This document shows, in pieces, positions 42,993-54,629 of a stretch of 64,000 bases of DNA. Origin of the DNA: Candidatus Altimarinota bacterium. GTDB lineage: Bacteria; Patescibacteriota; Gracilibacteria; BD1-5; UBA6164. The DNA lies in NCBI GenBank assembly GCA_028691535.1, contig JAQUZB010000002.1:62001-126000 (forward strand). Reading direction: 5' to 3'. The notes beneath the pieces were generated by a model, which worked only from the letters and a program-made list of their open reading frames with translations, did not search any database and was not told the origin of the DNA. A program made the translations under genes and the position numbers. Position 1 is the first letter of the stretch. Each line of letters begins with the position of its first letter.

Positions 42993-45101
42993 ATTCAATC
43001 CCTTCATACTCAACTGAATCTTCCCTGTATTTTGGTCGATTGAAACAATTTTTACTTTTACAGCTTGTCATACTTCAACTATTTCCTTTGGGTCTTTTAT
43101 AAATCTATCTGTAATTTGAGATATGTGAACTAGTCAATCATTTTTTGTACCAATATCAACAAAAGCTCAAAATGCAAGTACATTTCTGATAACTCATGAA
43201 ATAATATCTCATTCTTTTATGCTTTTTGGATCTATTTTTGCACTAGCTTTTTGATGTGCTGAATTTACTCTTTTTTCTGTTCAGATTTCACTATAAGATT
43301 TTAAAATAAAATCAATAGTTGCTTCATTTGCATCTTTATAAAGACTTAAAATTGTATCTTTATTTTTAGCAAAATCATTTGGTTTTATATTGTTTTCTAT
43401 TACATATTTAGCCAGAGCATATTGCTCTGGATGTATATCTGTGTTATCTAATTTTTCATCACTTTCAGGAACTCTCAGAAATCAAGCAGCTTGTTCATAA
43501 ACTTTTTCACTAAGTTGTTTTTTTAGATGAAGTCTTGATTTGTATGGTCTATTATTATAAATCTTTTTTGCAGCTCTTTTATCTATACCAGAAATGAATT
43601 CAAGTACATAACTTGATGCTGTATTTACATTTATACCTATATCATTTACAGTATCTTCAACTACGAAACCTAGTTTTTCTTCTAATTTTTTCTCCGGCAT
43701 ATCATGTTGATACATCCCTACTCAGATGCTTCAAACTGGTATTTTTACTAGCTCACTAAGTGGGTCTATATATCTTCTACCTATTGAAACTGTTCATCTA
43801 TCAAGAGAATCAAGTTCTGGAAATTCTTCAGCAGCAGTTTTACTTGCCGAATATACTGAAGCTCAACTTTCATTTACTATGTAAATATCTATTTTTGTAA
43901 TTTCGTTTAATAAATCAATAGTTTCATTTACTCAAGTACCATTTCCTATAACTATTACTTTTGGATCTTCTTTTTCCAAAATCATTTTTAAAATAGCTTT
44001 TGCTTCCAGTTTTTTGTGTAAATATATTTTTTCAAATGAAATTGGGTTCCCAAATTCATCTAAAACAGCCATCTTACAACCAGCATTGAAACCTGGATCA
44101 ATTGCCAATATTTTTTTACCATATTCTGGTTTTGTCATAAGCAAATTTCACAAATTGCTTTTAAATGTATCAATTGCTTCATCTTCAGCAATTTCAGCTA
44201 GATTTCATCTAACTTCGTTTTCTACAGAGCCAAAAAGTGCTTCATAACCTTCTTTAAATCAAGCTTCTAAAGCTTCAATAAAAGGATATTTTGTAGACAA
44301 GATTCTAGCATAATGAAAAACTATTCATTCATAAGTTCTATCTGATTTTTCTATTTTTACAGTTAAAATATCAAGTTTTTCTCATCTATTTAAAGCCAAG
44401 ATTTGATAAGGTTTTAAGTATGAGATTTTTAGTGAAAATTCTTTATAAAGTTCAAATTTTGGGATTTGTGCTCTGTCTTTTTCGTTTAATTTTTCTAGTG
44501 CTTTCTCTGTTTTTATTTTTGAAACTATATTGTTATATTTTGTTAGTGTTTCTATTAAATCAGCTCTTAGATCACTATTTGCTGAAACTTCAGCTCATAT
44601 TATATTTATACATCATTCTATTATTTCTTCTCTAGAATAATCATTTAATAAATTTTCAGGTATGACAAAATCCTCTCTATTTTTCTTTATTAGATCAGCT
44701 ACAACTTGAAATCATTTTTCAATTGCAATCATAGCCTTTGTTTTTTTCTTGCTCTTATATGGTTTATATATTTCTTCTACTTCTTTTAGCGTTTTTGCTT
44801 TTAATATATTTTCAAATAATTCAGGTGTCATTTTTCACAACTCAACTATACCATTTACGGCAGTTTTCTTAGCATTGTAAATATTTTCTAGTTTCTTTTG
44901 TAAATCAATAATCGCTCTTATATGGTCTTCGTCTAAATCTCACGTTTTTTCTTTTCTATAACGAGCAATAAAAGGAACAGTTGCTCACTCTGCTATAAGT
45001 TCTAGTACAACTTGTACTTGAAAATCTTTAAATCCTAATTCCCTACTAACTTCAGTTATATAATTTGGTTCTGGTAATATATACTCTAATTCTTCTATCA
45101 T
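42990..45101 (-). CDS. tex: Tex-family RNA-binding transcription accessory protein, 703 aa
   Basis: The N-terminal Tex domain has ATVPFIARYRKEKTGDLDED. The central YqgF/RuvC-like fold carries KILAIDPGFNAGCKMAVLDE (about residue 340). A helix-hairpin-helix part follows: NVNTASSYVLEFISGID, then ELLKKQ-like loops. The final 75 residues are an S1 domain (GDIISGVIRNVLAFGAFVDIGT...DGLVHISQI). Length and order match Tex proteins, which bind nucleic acid and affect transcription elongation. It stands alone on the minus strand. Confidence 0.95.
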
Positions 45102-45174
45102 TATATTATATTTAAAAAATACTCTTTTTTCATTTTATAAGCTAGAAGTTTTTTTGCAAGAAAAAAATTTAAAA

Positions 45175-47040
45175 CTAATTGTATTTAAATTCATTTGGAA
45201 AATTTTTCATAAGATAATTTACAACAAATTCTGTTTTTAATACATAGGTCATAGATTCTTTATAAGTATTATTTATTGCTATGATTTCATCTTGTTTTTC
45301 TTTTATTTGAGAATTTAAAACTTCAATTTGATGTTTTGATAACTTAGATAATTTAATTTTTGAACGAGTAATATTTATTTCACTTTCAAGTAAAGAAATT
45401 TTATTATCTCTATATTTTTTCATAGCAATAATTATATTTTCTGGATGTAATCTCTTTTTGTATATTTCTAATCAAGCATCTGAATCTATACCTAAAAAAA
45501 CTTTTGAAACCACTTTTTTCATATTTCAATTATATCCTGCTGCTAATAATGCATTTAATCAAATCCTAGTATGTTTATCATTTAAAACATCATTCCAATT
45601 TTGTTTAATTACTGGTGGAATTTGAATTATTTGATCATCAAAATGTGAAATTTGTAAACGAAAAGTAGTTTCATGGTCTCTTGCAGCTTTAGAAAAATTA
45701 CTTTCAGGTAAAAAAACTCCATATTTTTCAGTATTTCTAAAAAGATTATATGTTCATGGCATTATTTGTCATACTCATTCAGCTCAAACTGGACTTTTTT
45801 GCCAGTTAAAAGAATCCTCTAAATTTAATCAAAAAGTTGTTAATGATCTATTTATTTGAGAAGTCATTATTTCTTCAATAGTTTTTTTATCTTTTAAAGT
45901 TATTCAATCTTTTTCAAAATATTCTAAAAAATCCATCCTTTCAATTACATTTAAAACAAGTGGAAAATTTTCTGGGATTGCATCTTTTATTGATAATCAA
46001 TTTATTGAACTTCTATAATCTCAAAGTTTTTGCTTAAATATTGAATTATATGTAACCTTCATTTCATTTACAAGATAATTAAGTCATTTTTTTTGATTTC
46101 TATATGTATCTATTCAATGAGTATATGGAATATATGAAAAATACTTAAAATCCTTTTTACTTAATAATTTTTTATCCAATTCTTTTAATTCAGTATTAAT
46201 TTCACTTATAGAATTATATAATAATTTATGTCTTTTTTTATCTTTTACTTTTTTAGATTTTTCGCTTACTTTTAAATCATTTTCTTCTTTTTTTAGACTA
46301 TTTCTTTTAGCTTCCAGATTTTTTTTCTTTTCTAATTCTTTTGCATATTCTCAGTATTCAGCTGGATACAATATAGACAATTGATATAATTCTCATCATT
46401 TATTACTTGAAATGTTGTACTCAGTATTATATCAATTTGATTTTATATATGGTGAAACTGAAAAAGTAGTAGTTCATTTATGAACTTCTAAAATTTCATT
46501 TTTAGGATTAATTGGAGAAATTGGAAGATAGATTATTTCTGGAGTTTTTGATTTAGGTTTTTTATAATAAGTTAATAAAAATGCTTTTCAAGAATCATTT
46601 CAAATTATAGTAACCTTGTGTTTATCTATATATTCCTTTGTAACTCTAGACAATAAATATATATCAACTTCTTCATTGATTTTACTTCATTTTTCTTTTG
46701 ATTCACTAAAAAATCATATTCATTTTAATATTTTTGTTACCCAATTTTCAGTTTCTTCCTTAACTTCATTTACTCAATTTTCACTTTTAACTCTCCTATA
46801 TTCTTCTAAGATTTCACTTGATAGATTTTTCCCTGTTTTTTTAACTAAAGTTTTTTGATTATTATCAATTTTAGAAGTCATTTCTTCAGTAAAACTTAAA
46901 TCTCTATATTGTCACAAATTTGTATCTCCTGATAAAACAGAACTAGTTAAAAGAGCTGTTATGAAAACTATTTTTCTTAATGCTTGATTGTTTTTTTCTG
47001 TTGTTTCATGTGATATTTCTTTGCTTCTATATTTTTCCAT
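45175..47040 (-). CDS. SLT-like lytic transglycosylase-related protein, 621 aa
   Basis: A membrane/signal segment lies near residues 20-38. A long Lys/Glu-rich coiled coil occupies about residues 215-285. The SLT-like motif LEDSFNWQKSPVGAEGVGQIMPGTYNLF (about residue 420) resembles the E...SpvGA.GlgQimPgT signature of soluble lytic transglycosylases, with a possible catalytic Glu in LED. AARDHETTFRLQISHF follows, where typical SLT has helical packing. The C-terminal 150 residues are another coiled coil. It may cut peptidoglycan at the envelope. The family assignment is moderate because the signature is imperfect. Confidence 0.7.
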
Positions 47041-47161
47041 ATTTTATTATAATTTTATGACGAGTATAATAAAATATAAAAAACTATTGTCAATTTAAAA
47101 TATTAGAAATATATTTATTATCTATATAATAGAAACAATTACTTCATTAAAAATAAAATAT

Positions 47162-48466
47162 ATGATGTTATTTAAAAATAAACTTACTGCCTTCACATTA
47201 GTAGAATTAATAGTAGTAATAACAATCCTAGCAATTCTATGAACAATAGCGTTTATAAACCTACAATGATATAGTATAGGAGCAAGAGATAGTAAAAGAA
47301 TAAGTGATATAAACAATATACAAAAAAAGATAGGAATAGAAGTTTCAAAGTGAGAATCACTATGAAAATTGATACTTCCAGTAAAGACAAATTCATGATT
47401 AACAATAGATAATGGTACAGCAACATCTATCCAATGAATAGCAAACTTTCAAACATTAAAAGAAAATTGAGAAAGTTTTAAAGATCCAATAACAAAATGA
47501 GATTATATTATATCATACTCTATATGATGAAGTTGAACATGATCATATAAATTCACACAAATATCAACAATAAATGAAGAATTAAATCAAGCAGTAGTAA
47601 AATGAAACTACTATAAAATGCAAACATGAGATAGCCCAAGTTTAATAAAAAATAATAGTGATAACTACGTAATAGATGAATGAATAGATTTACCATATCT
47701 AGCAGTTGTAGGATGATGAGGTAGCTCATCAAGTTCAAGCTGATGACCAATAGTATTAAAAACAATATCTAATTGTTGAACAACTGTGTGAGAAATAATA
47801 TATTGAACAGTAGATGGTACGTATACATGACTTACATGTTCAAACGATATAATAGTATGTAATTGAACAACTTGAAGTTGATATACAATATCATCATGTA
47901 ATGTATGAGCTACAATTGCTTGGTCATGAGACAATACAGATAATTTATACAACCAAACAAATGTATATTGAAAATACTTTCAATGGTGAAGAAATAAAGG
48001 TTTTGTATATTGAGATTTAAGCCAAGAATCATCAACTATAGATTGAAATATATGATTAAACTCATCTACAGATATGTTCTGATTTGTATGGGATACTAAT
48101 TTACCAAGTCCATTTACATGGGCAAATACAGATATATCAGATAATTGGTGAGATATTACAAATACTTATATAGCAAGACAATGACCATGTGCTAGTTGAT
48201 ATCATGTACCAAGTCAAACTGAATGGGAAAATATAATAACTGATTGATGATGGTGAAGTGATGCTGATTCTATGCAAATATCACTTAAATTACCTTATGC
48301 AGGGCTTCATTATTATAGTGAAGTCAGTATGGATCTTCAAGGTTGAGTAGGTCATTATTGGTCATCTTCAACCACTGATTTATATTTCTATTCAGGTTAT
48401 ATTAATCCTGCTAGTAATAAAGATAGTATTGCTTATGGTTTTCCTGTTAGATGTTTCAAAAATTAA
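47162..48466 (+). CDS. Type IV pilin-like protein with FISUMP domain, 434 aa
   Basis: The N-terminus MMLFKNKLTAFTLVELIVVI is a class III prepilin signal with cleavage before Phe (alternative Met at residue 2). The head (about 30-190) parallels the 25793 pilin. The C-terminal 230 residues have a FISUMP-like fold: CNVGATIAWSGDNTDN, FQWGRNKGFVYG, GPCASGYHVPSQTEWENI and VGHYWSSSTTDLY. It presents a surface domain on a pilus-like fibre, perhaps an adhesin. A partial copy with a different tail follows 38 bases later. Confidence 0.88.
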
Positions 48467-48504
48467 CTTATATTTTAATATATACTTGTTATTATTTAAT
48501 AATA

Positions 48505-49491
48505 AATAATATACAAAAAAAGATAAGTATAGAATTATCAAAATGAGAATCACTATGAAATCTAATAAAACTAGTAAAAACAAATGCTTGATTGACGATA
48601 GATGGTACTTGAGCAACATCAATCCAATGAACAGCAAATTTTCAAACACTTAAAGAAAATTGAGAAAGTTTCAAAGATCCTATAACAAAATGAGATTATA
48701 TATTATCATACTCTGTATGATGAAGTTGAACATGAGCATATAAATTCACACAAATATCAACAATAAATGAAGAAAATAATCAAGCAGTAGTACAATGAAA
48801 TTACTATCAAATGCAAAGTTAAGATAGTCCAAGTATAACATATAATCAAGATGATACATTTTTTGTTGTAGATTGATGAGATGTATTACCATATCTAGCA
48901 GTTGATTGATGAACAACGCCACCACCTTTGGCATGTAATTATCAACAAGCAGATATAGATATATTAAATTCTGCATGAACTAATTGAAATATAGGTATTT
49001 ATGATAATGATTGGAATACTTTGTCTTTTCCACTTACGGATGTACAATGGTGTTATGATGTAAATTATTTAAAATGGTATGGTTGATCTACAATAATACC
49101 GGAAATTTTTACATTAAATTCATTTAACTATTTAGATTTATCAGATAACTCATTAACAAGTATACCAGTAGAAATATGAAACTTAACTAATTTAACTGTC
49201 TTATATTTAAATAGTAACAATTTAACAACACTTCCAACTCAAATATGAAATCTGTCTAATTTAACTAATTTAAATCTATCTAGTAATCAATTTACAAGTA
49301 TACCAGTTGAAATATGAAATCTGTCTAATCTAGATCAATTAGATTTAGGAAATAATCCATCTCTTTGAAATTTATCATATAATTTTAATAATTATAATTC
49401 AACTCTTAGTCAAGCATGAATCCCAACTGTATGAAAAACAATGACAATATGAACAAATGGAACACATATAGTAATTACTATCACACCTTAA
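48505..49491 (+). pseudogene. Headless pilin copy with internal stop and leucine-rich tail (silent cassette?)
   Basis: The copy lacks the leader and the first 47 residues of the functional pilin and starts at the point matching DINNIQKK. It stays homologous for about 130 residues: SKGESLWNLIKLV, FQTLKENGESFKDP, ISTINEENNQAVV. Then TAA occurs at 48820-48822, where both functional pilins have TGA (Gly): Q-T-G-D-S-P-S against Q-S-stop-D-S-P-S. After that the frame stays open to 49491 and encodes a different domain with leucine-rich repeats (IPVEIGNLTNLTVLYLNSNN, then two more units). The G-to-A change of a recoded codon kills the frame. It can be a decayed paralogue or a donor for recombination. 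Confidence 0.85.
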
Positions 49492-49507
49492 ATTTAATAA
49501 TAAAAGT

Positions 49508-49966
49508 ATGAAACTAGCTACGCTTTGTTACCTAAAAAAAGAATGAAAAACACTTATGCTCCATAGAGTAAAAAAAGAAGATGATACTCATGAATGAAAA
49601 TGGAATTGAGTATGATGAAAATTTGAAATTTGAGAAAGTCCTGAAGATTGTGCTATAAGAGAAACAAAAGAAGAAACTTGATTAAATGCTAGAAATCCAA
49701 TTTTGAAGTGAATCTTAACTTTTCCAAATTTTGCAAAATGAGAAGATTGGTATGTTTTTGTTTATGAATTTAGCGATTTTGATTGAGAATTAATTGAATC
49801 AAATGAATGAAATTTAGAATGGGTAAATGATGAAGATATTTTTTCTTTAAATTTATGGGAATGAGATAAATATTTTTTAAAATGGATTCAAGAAGGTAAA
49901 TTTTTCTCTGGAAAATTTATTTATGAAGATAAAAAATTATTAAGTCATGAAGTTACATTTCACTAA
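49508..49966 (+). CDS. MutT-like Nudix hydrolase, 152 aa
   Basis: The Nudix box is complete: GGKFEIGESPEDCAIRETKEETGL (about residues 36-59), with the catalytic Glu pair in RETKEETG. The four leading glycines that the motif needs are TGA. MutT-type enzymes remove 8-oxo-dGTP or similar nucleotides; exact substrate is open. It lies 16 bases after the pilin pseudogene and opens the plus-strand block that continues into NAD salvage. Confidence 0.9.
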
Positions 49967-49996
49967 AAACTCTTATTTTAAAATAAGAGTTTTTCT
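49967..49996 (+). terminator. Terminator after the MutT gene
   Basis: AAAACTCTTATTTT pairs with AAAATAAGAGTTTT, followed by TTC-rich sequence. Confidence 0.75.
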
Positions 49997-50146
49997 TTTT
50001 ATAATCCCCTTTTGTAAGATAAAAATATAAATTTCTAAAAAAAGTTTTGACAAAGATGAAAATAAGAATAATCTATAAGTGTAAAAACGACACTATCTTT
50101 TTTAGAAAATATATAAAACATTTTCTTTTTTATTTAAAAAATAATA

Positions 50147-50163
50147 AGTGTATATTTTACATA
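50147..50163 (+). promoter_or_regulatory. NrtR-type operator upstream of pncA
   Basis: AGTGTATATTTTACATA contains TGTA-N5-TACA, the same spacing as at 50797-50813 and 58604-58620. It lies 23 bases before the pncA ATG. The repressor is probably the NrtR-like protein at 58632-59351. Confidence 0.6.
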
Positions 50164-50186
50164 TATTATATCTTAACTTCTATTAT

Positions 50187-50792
50187 ATGAAAAAAGAAGC
50201 CATGATAGTTGTAGACTATCAAAACGATTTTGCTCATTCAAAATGAAGTTTATATGTAAAAGGATGAGAAACATTATTTCCTTTTATAAACTCACTTATT
50301 AAAGAGATAAAAACAAGATCATGAATCATTATTACAAGCCAAGATTGGCATCCAGAAAATCATATATCCTTTGCAGCAACATATGGATTAGATGATTATA
50401 GCATGAAAGACTGAGAATTAAAATGGCCAAAACACTGTGTTGCAGATACTTGGTGAGCAGATTTCTTAGATTGATTTGATAGAGATTTAGTTGATAGAAA
50501 AGTATTGAAATGATTTGAAGAAAACCTAGATTCATTTAGTAGCTTTGGTTGAATAGAAAGAGAAACTCAATTAAATTTGGATCAAATTCTAAAATCACAC
50601 AATGCCGAAATATTACATGTAGTTTGATTAGCAACAGAATATTGTGACCTAGCAACTGTACTTGATGCAAGAAAATTATGATATGAAGTTATAGTTCATA
50701 CAAGATGAATCTCTGCTGTAAATGTAAATCCTCTCGACTGAGAAAATGCAATCAGACAAATGAAAGAATCTTGAGCTATTATTTTAACTTAA
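50187..50792 (+). CDS. pncA: Nicotinamidase, 201 aa
   Basis: The first step of nicotinamide salvage: nicotinamide to nicotinate. The catalytic Asp is in VVDYQNDF (about residue 10). The metal site is in SQDWHPENHISF. The lysine step is in LKWPKHCVADTWG. The nucleophilic Cys is in VVGLATEYCDLATV (about residue 155). All are conserved in PncA. The next gene, pncB, starts 45 bases later and its own operator lies in the gap. An NrtR-type site is 23 bases upstream. Confidence 0.94.
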
Positions 50793-50796
50793 AATA

Positions 50797-50813
50797 AGTG
50801 TATTTTATACAAT
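50797..50813 (+). promoter_or_regulatory. NrtR-type operator upstream of pncB
   Basis: AGTGTATTTTATACAAT has TGTA-N5-TACA and matches the nrtR-operator 17-mer at 13 of 17 positions. It lies 24 bases before the pncB start. Confidence 0.65.
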
Positions 50814-50837
50814 ATTAAATTAATAAATTAACTAGAT

Positions 50838-52187
50838 ATGAAAACAGATATATATAAACCAACAGATTTTTTTGCAGAAGCAAGAGATGAAATTGAAGTA
50901 AATAGTTTCCTAAACAATGATTTATATAAATTTATGATGCTTGATTTTATATTAGCACATGATGAATATAAAGATTTAGAAGTAAATCGGAAAATGACTA
51001 TAAGAAGCAAAGATATTAAAACAGCAAATGTTATTCCAAAGGAATCTCTTATTTCTCAACTTGATGCGACTAAAAAATTATCTTGAGTAAACGAGTCAGA
51101 ATTAACATATTTAGGAAATTTAAAAAAACCAAATGGTGAAAAATTATTTAGAAAAAAAACTATAGATTTTTTAAGAAATTTCAAATTACCTGATTATGAA
51201 TTAGGTATAGATGAAAATGATAATTATGAACTTGAATTTATTTGACCATGGGCAACTTCAATTATGTGGGAAATTGCTGGATTAAAAATAATTAATAGTT
51301 CATATTTATACAACTACATCAAAAAAGCTGATTTATCAAATAGTGAATTTTCAGAGATAATAAATACTACTCTTTCTAGATTGTACAATGATATAGAAAT
51401 ATTTAAACAAAATCCATGAGTTAAATTTTTAGAATATGGAACTAGAAGAAGTGCATCAACTGATTTTCAAAGAAAAATATATGAAATACTTAGACATGAA
51501 ATCCCAGAGCAATGTATATGAACTTCAAATGTGATGTTTTCAAAAGAATTTGGAACAATTCCAAAATGAACAAATGCACATGAACTACGTATGATTCCTA
51601 CTGCACTTTTTGATGAACCAGAGCAAATAATTGAAACTATGTACAATGTTGATAGACAATGGGCAGTACATTATCCTGAAGCTGCAATATTATTACCTGA
51701 TACTTATGGAAGTAGTTTTTATTTCAAAAACTGTCCAAAAGATATATTTGAAAGTCATATTGGTTGTAGATTTGATTCAAAAGACCCTATGATTGCAATT
51801 CCAGAATATGTTGATTTTGTTTTAAAAAATTGATGAGATCCAAGTAAAAAAGTATGAATGCCAAGCGATTGATTAGATGCTATTACCGCAAGTCAAATAT
51901 ATGCTAAAAATTCTGCTAAATTATGATGATTACCATTTGGAATTTGAACAAATCTTTCAAACAATACAAAGTGAACTTTTCCAAAAGGAAAAGAAAAATT
52001 CTGACCATTTTGATCATTTTCAGTAGTGATAAAACCAAACAAGGTAAAAAGACCTGATGGAACTTGGGTTTCATGTGTAAAATTAAGTGATAATTTCACA
52101 AAAGCAACTTGAGACAAAGAAAGAATAGAACTTTTTAGACAAACTTTTGGCCAAGACTGAGCAGAAAAATTCGATGTTTTTGTATAA
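50838..52187 (+). CDS. pncB: Nicotinate phosphoribosyltransferase, 449 aa
   Basis: The enzyme joins nicotinate with PRPP to give nicotinate mononucleotide. LNNDLYKFMM marks the N-terminus. The central part has FLEYGTRRSAS (about residue 205) and GTSNVMFSKEFG, GTIPKGTNAHEL near the PRPP site. Near the end there is LPFGIGTNLSNNT. The full length (449) fits type I NAPRTase. It is the second step of the pathway and probably is controlled with pncA. Confidence 0.95.
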
Positions 52188-52192
52188 AAAAA

Positions 52193-52213
52193 GCTTGTGA
52201 CAAAGTCACAAGC
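52193..52213. terminator. Terminator shared by pncB and the 52.4 kb mini-gene
   Basis: GCTTGTGAC (52193-52201) and GTCACAAGC (52205-52213) form a perfect 9-bp stem with A/T tracts. It lies 13 bases beyond the mini-gene TGA at 52227-52229. Confidence 0.75.
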
Positions 52214-52226
52214 CTCTCGTTAAAAA

Positions 52227-52677
52227 TCATTTTTCTGCCCCTTCAATATTATTATTATTTTTTTCCCGCTTATGCAAAACGAAAAATGCAACAATTGGAG
52301 TTAATATTAAAAAAAACAAAAAAAAGAATTCACTTTTCTTACAAAGAAATAAGACCAGTAGCGCTCCTGATATTGGAAGTACAAGCTTCAAAAATAAAGA
52401 TTTGCAAACTGTAAAAATAACAGAACCAAACCCCTCTATTTTTATATAACTCCAAAACTAAAGGAACTGTACCAGAATCTTCAAGAAGCTTTGTCATTAT
52501 TTTTCTTTGTCTTATTTCTATAAGAATTTCAAATATAAATAAAACAAATATCGAAAGTCCCGAAATTAGAGAAATTGAAAATAAATAATTTTCAAAAAAA
52601 CTATCTAACCCTTTAGTTAAAATAGCATTTAAAAATAAAGCAATCCAGATAGCAAGAAAAACAAAAAAATTATTCAT
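52227..52677 (-). CDS. Mini-gene: four-helix membrane protein with a frameshift, ends in TGA
   Basis: An AGGAGA-type site (52683-52688) precedes the ATG. The first frame gives residues 1-112, with two membrane helices (FFVFLAIWIALFLNAIL, YLFSISLISGLSIFVLFIFE), and ends TAA at 52339. The neighbouring frame carries on smoothly from about residue 84: SVIFTVCKSLFLKLVLPISG, then FFFLFFLILTPIVAFFVLHK and the tail REKNNNNIEGAEK, with two more helices. It closes at TGA (52227-52229). One extra G in the GGGG run near residue 82 would join both halves into about 149 residues. All glycines are GGN. Read as Gly, the TGA would run on through the terminator into antisense pncB. This is either a decayed gene, a sequencing error or a programmed shift. 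Confidence 0.65.
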
Positions 52678-52772
52678 GATAATCTCCTAAAAAATGATTT
52701 CTAACTTTACCAACTCGATTAAAAACCATTTGTTTAAATACAAAAATTTTTACTTCAAAAGTTAGTAAATAT

Positions 52773-52800
52773 ATTATAACATATAATTTTAATAAATCAA
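52773..52800 (-). promoter_or_regulatory. Promoter of the 52.4 kb mini-gene
   Basis: On the minus strand TTGATT (52795-52800) and TATAAT (52773-52778) are 16 bp apart. It is back-to-back with the nadE gene. Confidence 0.65.
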
Positions 52801-52821
52801 TTATTCTTAACCAAAATAAAT

Positions 52822-53766
52822 ATGGAAACAATTAAATTATGAGAATGCAGTTCACCTAGATGAATTGACCAAATAGATAATAGCAAATGTGATACAAAAA
52901 AAGAAGTAAGTACTATACTTTCTATGACAAATAGAAACCTAAATTACAAGGAAGTAAGTGAAAAACTTGTATGACAACTTAAAGAATATTTAAATGCTTC
53001 ATGACAAAAATGATTTGTGATTTGAGTTTCATGATGAATAGATAGTGCCCTTGTATCAACTCTTTGTGCTATGACTTGAGAAAAAGTTACAGTTATGGAT
53101 TTACCAATTCATCAAAAAAGTGATGAAGTAAATAGAGCTTCAAACCATATGGAATGGCTTCAAAAAAACTTCGCAAATATAGAAAGATTTAGTATAGATT
53201 TAACTGAAACTTTTGAAACATTTAAAAAAGCTCTTCCTGAAATAAGTGATGAAACAGCTAGATATATGGCTTATGTAAACTCTCGTTCTAGACTTAGAGC
53301 AGTAACACTTTATACTATTTGAAACGAAAAAAACGCAATAGTTGCTTGAACTTGAAACAAGGTAGAAGATTATGGAATATGATTTTTTACAAAATTCTGA
53401 GACTGAGCAGTTGATATAAGTCCAATTTGAAATTTGTACAAGAGCGAAGTTTATGAAATGGCAAGATTTTTATGAATAAACCAAGAGATACTAGATGCAA
53501 GACCAACTGACTGATTACACCCAAATGGTGCAACTGATGAAGACCAAATTGGTTGTAGTTATGATGAATTAGAATGGGCTATGGAAAAACATGAAGAGTT
53601 TATATCAATTATTACTTCTAATTTACTTATGTGAAATGATAAAAGAGCAACAAATGATTTCTTAAATAGTTTTTGATGAAGAGAAAAAGAAGTTATGGAA
53701 ATATATTTAAATCGTCATCTTACAAATGAACACAAGATGGAAATGCCAAAAGTTTTTGAAATATAA
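52822..53766 (+). CDS. nadE: NAD synthetase, ammonia-dependent form, 314 aa
   Basis: The enzyme amidates nicotinate adenine dinucleotide to NAD. The PP-loop VIGVSGGIDSALVST (about residues 66-80) binds ATP, with TGA glycines. [35 protein letters not shown] carries the nucleotide/substrate-binding segment. RPTDGLHPNGATDEDQIGCSYDEL completes it. No glutaminase domain is present, so ammonia is the likely donor. nadK follows 44 bases later. Confidence 0.95.
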
Positions 53767-53810
53767 AAATATAAAATATAATTCAAGAAATATTTAATAA
53801 TTAAATAAAT

Positions 53811-54605
53811 ATGAAATCTATAGAACAAAATTGAAGCATAATATACTATGATGATTATAAAATTGAAGAAAATAAAGAATTAAAAGATTTTCTTGAAAGT
53901 TCATATTTAAAAGAAATTATTAATAGTTTTGAAGAAAAAATAATAGTTGTTTTAGGTTGAGATTGAACTATGCTTAGAGCTATAAAAGAAAATTATGATA
54001 AAAAAATGCCATTTTTATGAATAAATTTCTGACATAAATGATTTTTATTAAATGGTAAAGATTATATAAAACCTAACTTAAGCTATATAGAAAGAAAATA
54101 TCCATTACTAGAAATAGAACTTCAAAGTGAATGAATAGTAAAAAAAGCAATAGCTGTAAATGAAATAGATATTAGGTCTGGAAACTGAAAAATGGTTTCG
54201 CTAGATATTTCCCTATCAAAAAATCAAGTGATAAATATAGAATGAGATTGAATAGTTGTAACAACACCTGCTTGATCAACATGATATAATAGTTCACTTG
54301 GTTGACCTATAATTCCTCATACTTTAAATGCTTTTGCAATAACACCAAAAGCACCTTGGAAGCCAAAATTACAAGCTCCAGTTTTGATAAATGACAATCA
54401 ATTAATTGAAATTAAAAATGTGGGTAGAAAAAATATGTGTGAAATATATTTTGACTGAAAAGAATTTTTAAAAACAAAAGAAAACAATTATTTTGATGTA
54501 ACAATTAAAAAATCAGAGATTTGAATCAGACTTATTATTGCTAGCGAATATTTAGATATTTGGGACAATAAGGTATTAAGTGAACAAGGATTTCAAAAAA
54601 AATAA
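53811..54605 (+). CDS. nadK: NAD kinase, 264 aa
   Basis: The diagnostic GGDGTMLRAIK (about residues 48-58) is present, with two of its three glycines as TGA. IEGDGIVVTTPAGSTGYNSSLGGPI carries the second active-site block. The enzyme phosphorylates NAD to NADP. The C-terminal all-beta part is normal in length. It is transcribed with nadE and nadD. Confidence 0.95.
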
Positions 54606-54629
54606 AAAATATTCCTAATTTTACAAACT

